DNA of 64,000 bases, taken from Tetrapyrgos nigripes (lineage: Eukaryota > Basidiomycota > Agaricomycetes > Agaricales > Campanellaceae). The stretch lies in contig JAACJM010000179.1 in NCBI GenBank assembly GCA_013368315.1, positions 113,946-177,945 on the forward strand, written 5' to 3'. The stretch's first letter is position 1. Every line of letters begins with the position of its first letter. The translations under genes were made by a program, and so were the position numbers. Below, piece by piece: positions 63,438 through 64,000 of this stretch. The notes under the pieces are model-generated. The model did no database searches. It was not told the origin of the DNA and saw only the letters and a list, made by a program, of their open reading frames with translations.

Positions 63438-64000
63438 ATGCGTCTCTTGAATACGAAAACCCTCAAACTTGAGGAGTTCTACACTGATATTCCACCCTAC
63501 GCGATTCTCTCGCACACTTGGGAGAAGGAGGAGGTCACATTCCAGGATGTCCAGAATCTCAAAGTCGCGAAGCAGAAGGCTGGTTACGCCAAAATCCAGA
63601 ATGCCTGCGTGCATGCTCGCAAGTACGACTTCGAGTGGATTTGGATTGACTCGTGCTGTATCAACAAGGAGAGCAGCGCTGAGCTTTCCGAGGCCATCAA
63701 TTCGATGTATCAGTACTACGAGGATGCCAAAGTTTGCTATGTCTATCTATGCGATGTTTCCGCCGAGTATCATCCTCGGAATCCCAAATCCCGCTTCAGG
63801 GACAGTCGTTGGTTCAAGAGAGGTTGGACTCTGCAGGAGCTACTTGCACCTCTCTACGTCGTGTTCCTAGACAAGGATTGGGAAAGGATTGGGACGAGGT
63901 GGAGCTTACGGGATGTCGTCTCTGCGATTACTTCCATTCCCGAGCAAGTCTTTGAGGGTTGCGATATAGAGCAATATAGTGTTGCTCAGAGGATGTCTTG
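63438..64000 (+). CDS. HET-domain protein e, cut by the window end
   Basis: The ATG at 63438 gives MRLLNTKTLKLEEFYTD. The frame is open to the last base (188 codons visible): PPYAILSHTWEKEEVTFQD, WIWIDSCCINKESSAEL, SRWFKRGWTLQELLAPLYV, then SLRDVVSAITSIPEQVFEG. It differs from HET-d mainly by substitutions (for example CVHARKYDF for CARARRYDF). The C-terminal part lies outside the window. The promoter and leader intron are duplicated from the HET-d unit, so it is expected to be regulated similarly. Confidence 0.9.
   Translation, partial: MRLLNTKTLKLEEFYTDIPPYAILSHTWEKEEVTFQDVQNLKVAKQKAGYAKIQNACVHARKYDFEWIWIDSCCINKESSAELSEAINSMYQYYEDAKVCYVYLCDVSAEYHPRNPKSRFRDSRWFKRGWTLQELLAPLYVVFLDKDWERIGTRWSLRDVVSAITSIPEQVFEGCDIEQYSVAQRMS

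Noticed and set aside
1..64000. CRISPR arrays, rRNA, tRNA genes, bacterial-type promoters or operons
   Set aside because: None seen; the intron structure and gene content are eukaryotic, and repeated motifs are transposon ends or coding repeats.

Overview
This window is from a filamentous basidiomycete, very probably an agaricomycete. The evidence is the density of short introns (about 49-72 nt, GT..AG with CTAAC/CTGAC-like branch sites), a large HET-domain family, a chromodomain-bearing Ty3/gypsy element and Ty1/copia remnants, and single-copy fungal genes that are clearly recognisable (Nup54/Nup57 nucleoporin, N-terminal amidase, AMP deaminase, a P450).

Layout. 1-800: the 3' end of an acidic hypothetical gene. 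1.0-2.4 kb: a partial duplicate of the Nup57 gene (parent at 22.4-24.4 kb) that carries a MITE, followed by a probable solo LTR. 2.4-16.3 kb: a decayed HET gene on the minus strand, split by a copia element. The copia LTR is itself split by a gypsy chromovirus, whose integrase is split by an unidentified 1.4-kb insert, giving three levels of nesting. The gypsy element carries an extra spliced gene on its opposite strand that encodes a Zn2Cys6-pattern protein. 16.4-19.5 kb: inverted-repeat and fold-back DNA elements, also nested. 20.2-22.3 kb: a small hypothetical gene and a TA-flanked DNA transposon. 22.4-31 kb: NUP57, a P450, a cysteine-cluster gene and NTA1. 31.3-38.8 kb and 43.5-45.8 kb: more members of the same cysteine-cluster family, intact and decayed, with a HET pseudogene and a damaged F-box-like gene between them. 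46.0-49.1 kb: AMP deaminase. 50.1-64.0 kb: a cluster of five HET genes (one minus, four plus, the last cut by the window edge), which includes a recent tandem duplication.

Two themes stand out. First, HET genes (vegetative incompatibility / NLR-like cell-death effectors) are expanding and decaying here: five look intact and two are pseudogenes, and each apparently intact copy has an apparent intron just upstream of its ATG. Second, there is a local family of proteins I cannot assign to a named family. Its members share a short helical N-terminus, a cysteine cluster spaced like or close to Zn(II)2Cys6, a variable or coiled-coil linker and a shared C-terminal helical module. At least four intact-looking members and three broken ones lie within 18 kb, and a protein with the same cysteine pattern sits antisense inside the gypsy retrotransposon.

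Several mobile-element insertions can be dated relative to each other or proved by an empty site inside this same window: NUP57 duplicate versus parent, two arms of a fold-back element, and two copies of the tandem HET unit. All protein and domain calls come from reading the sequence; no database search was run.
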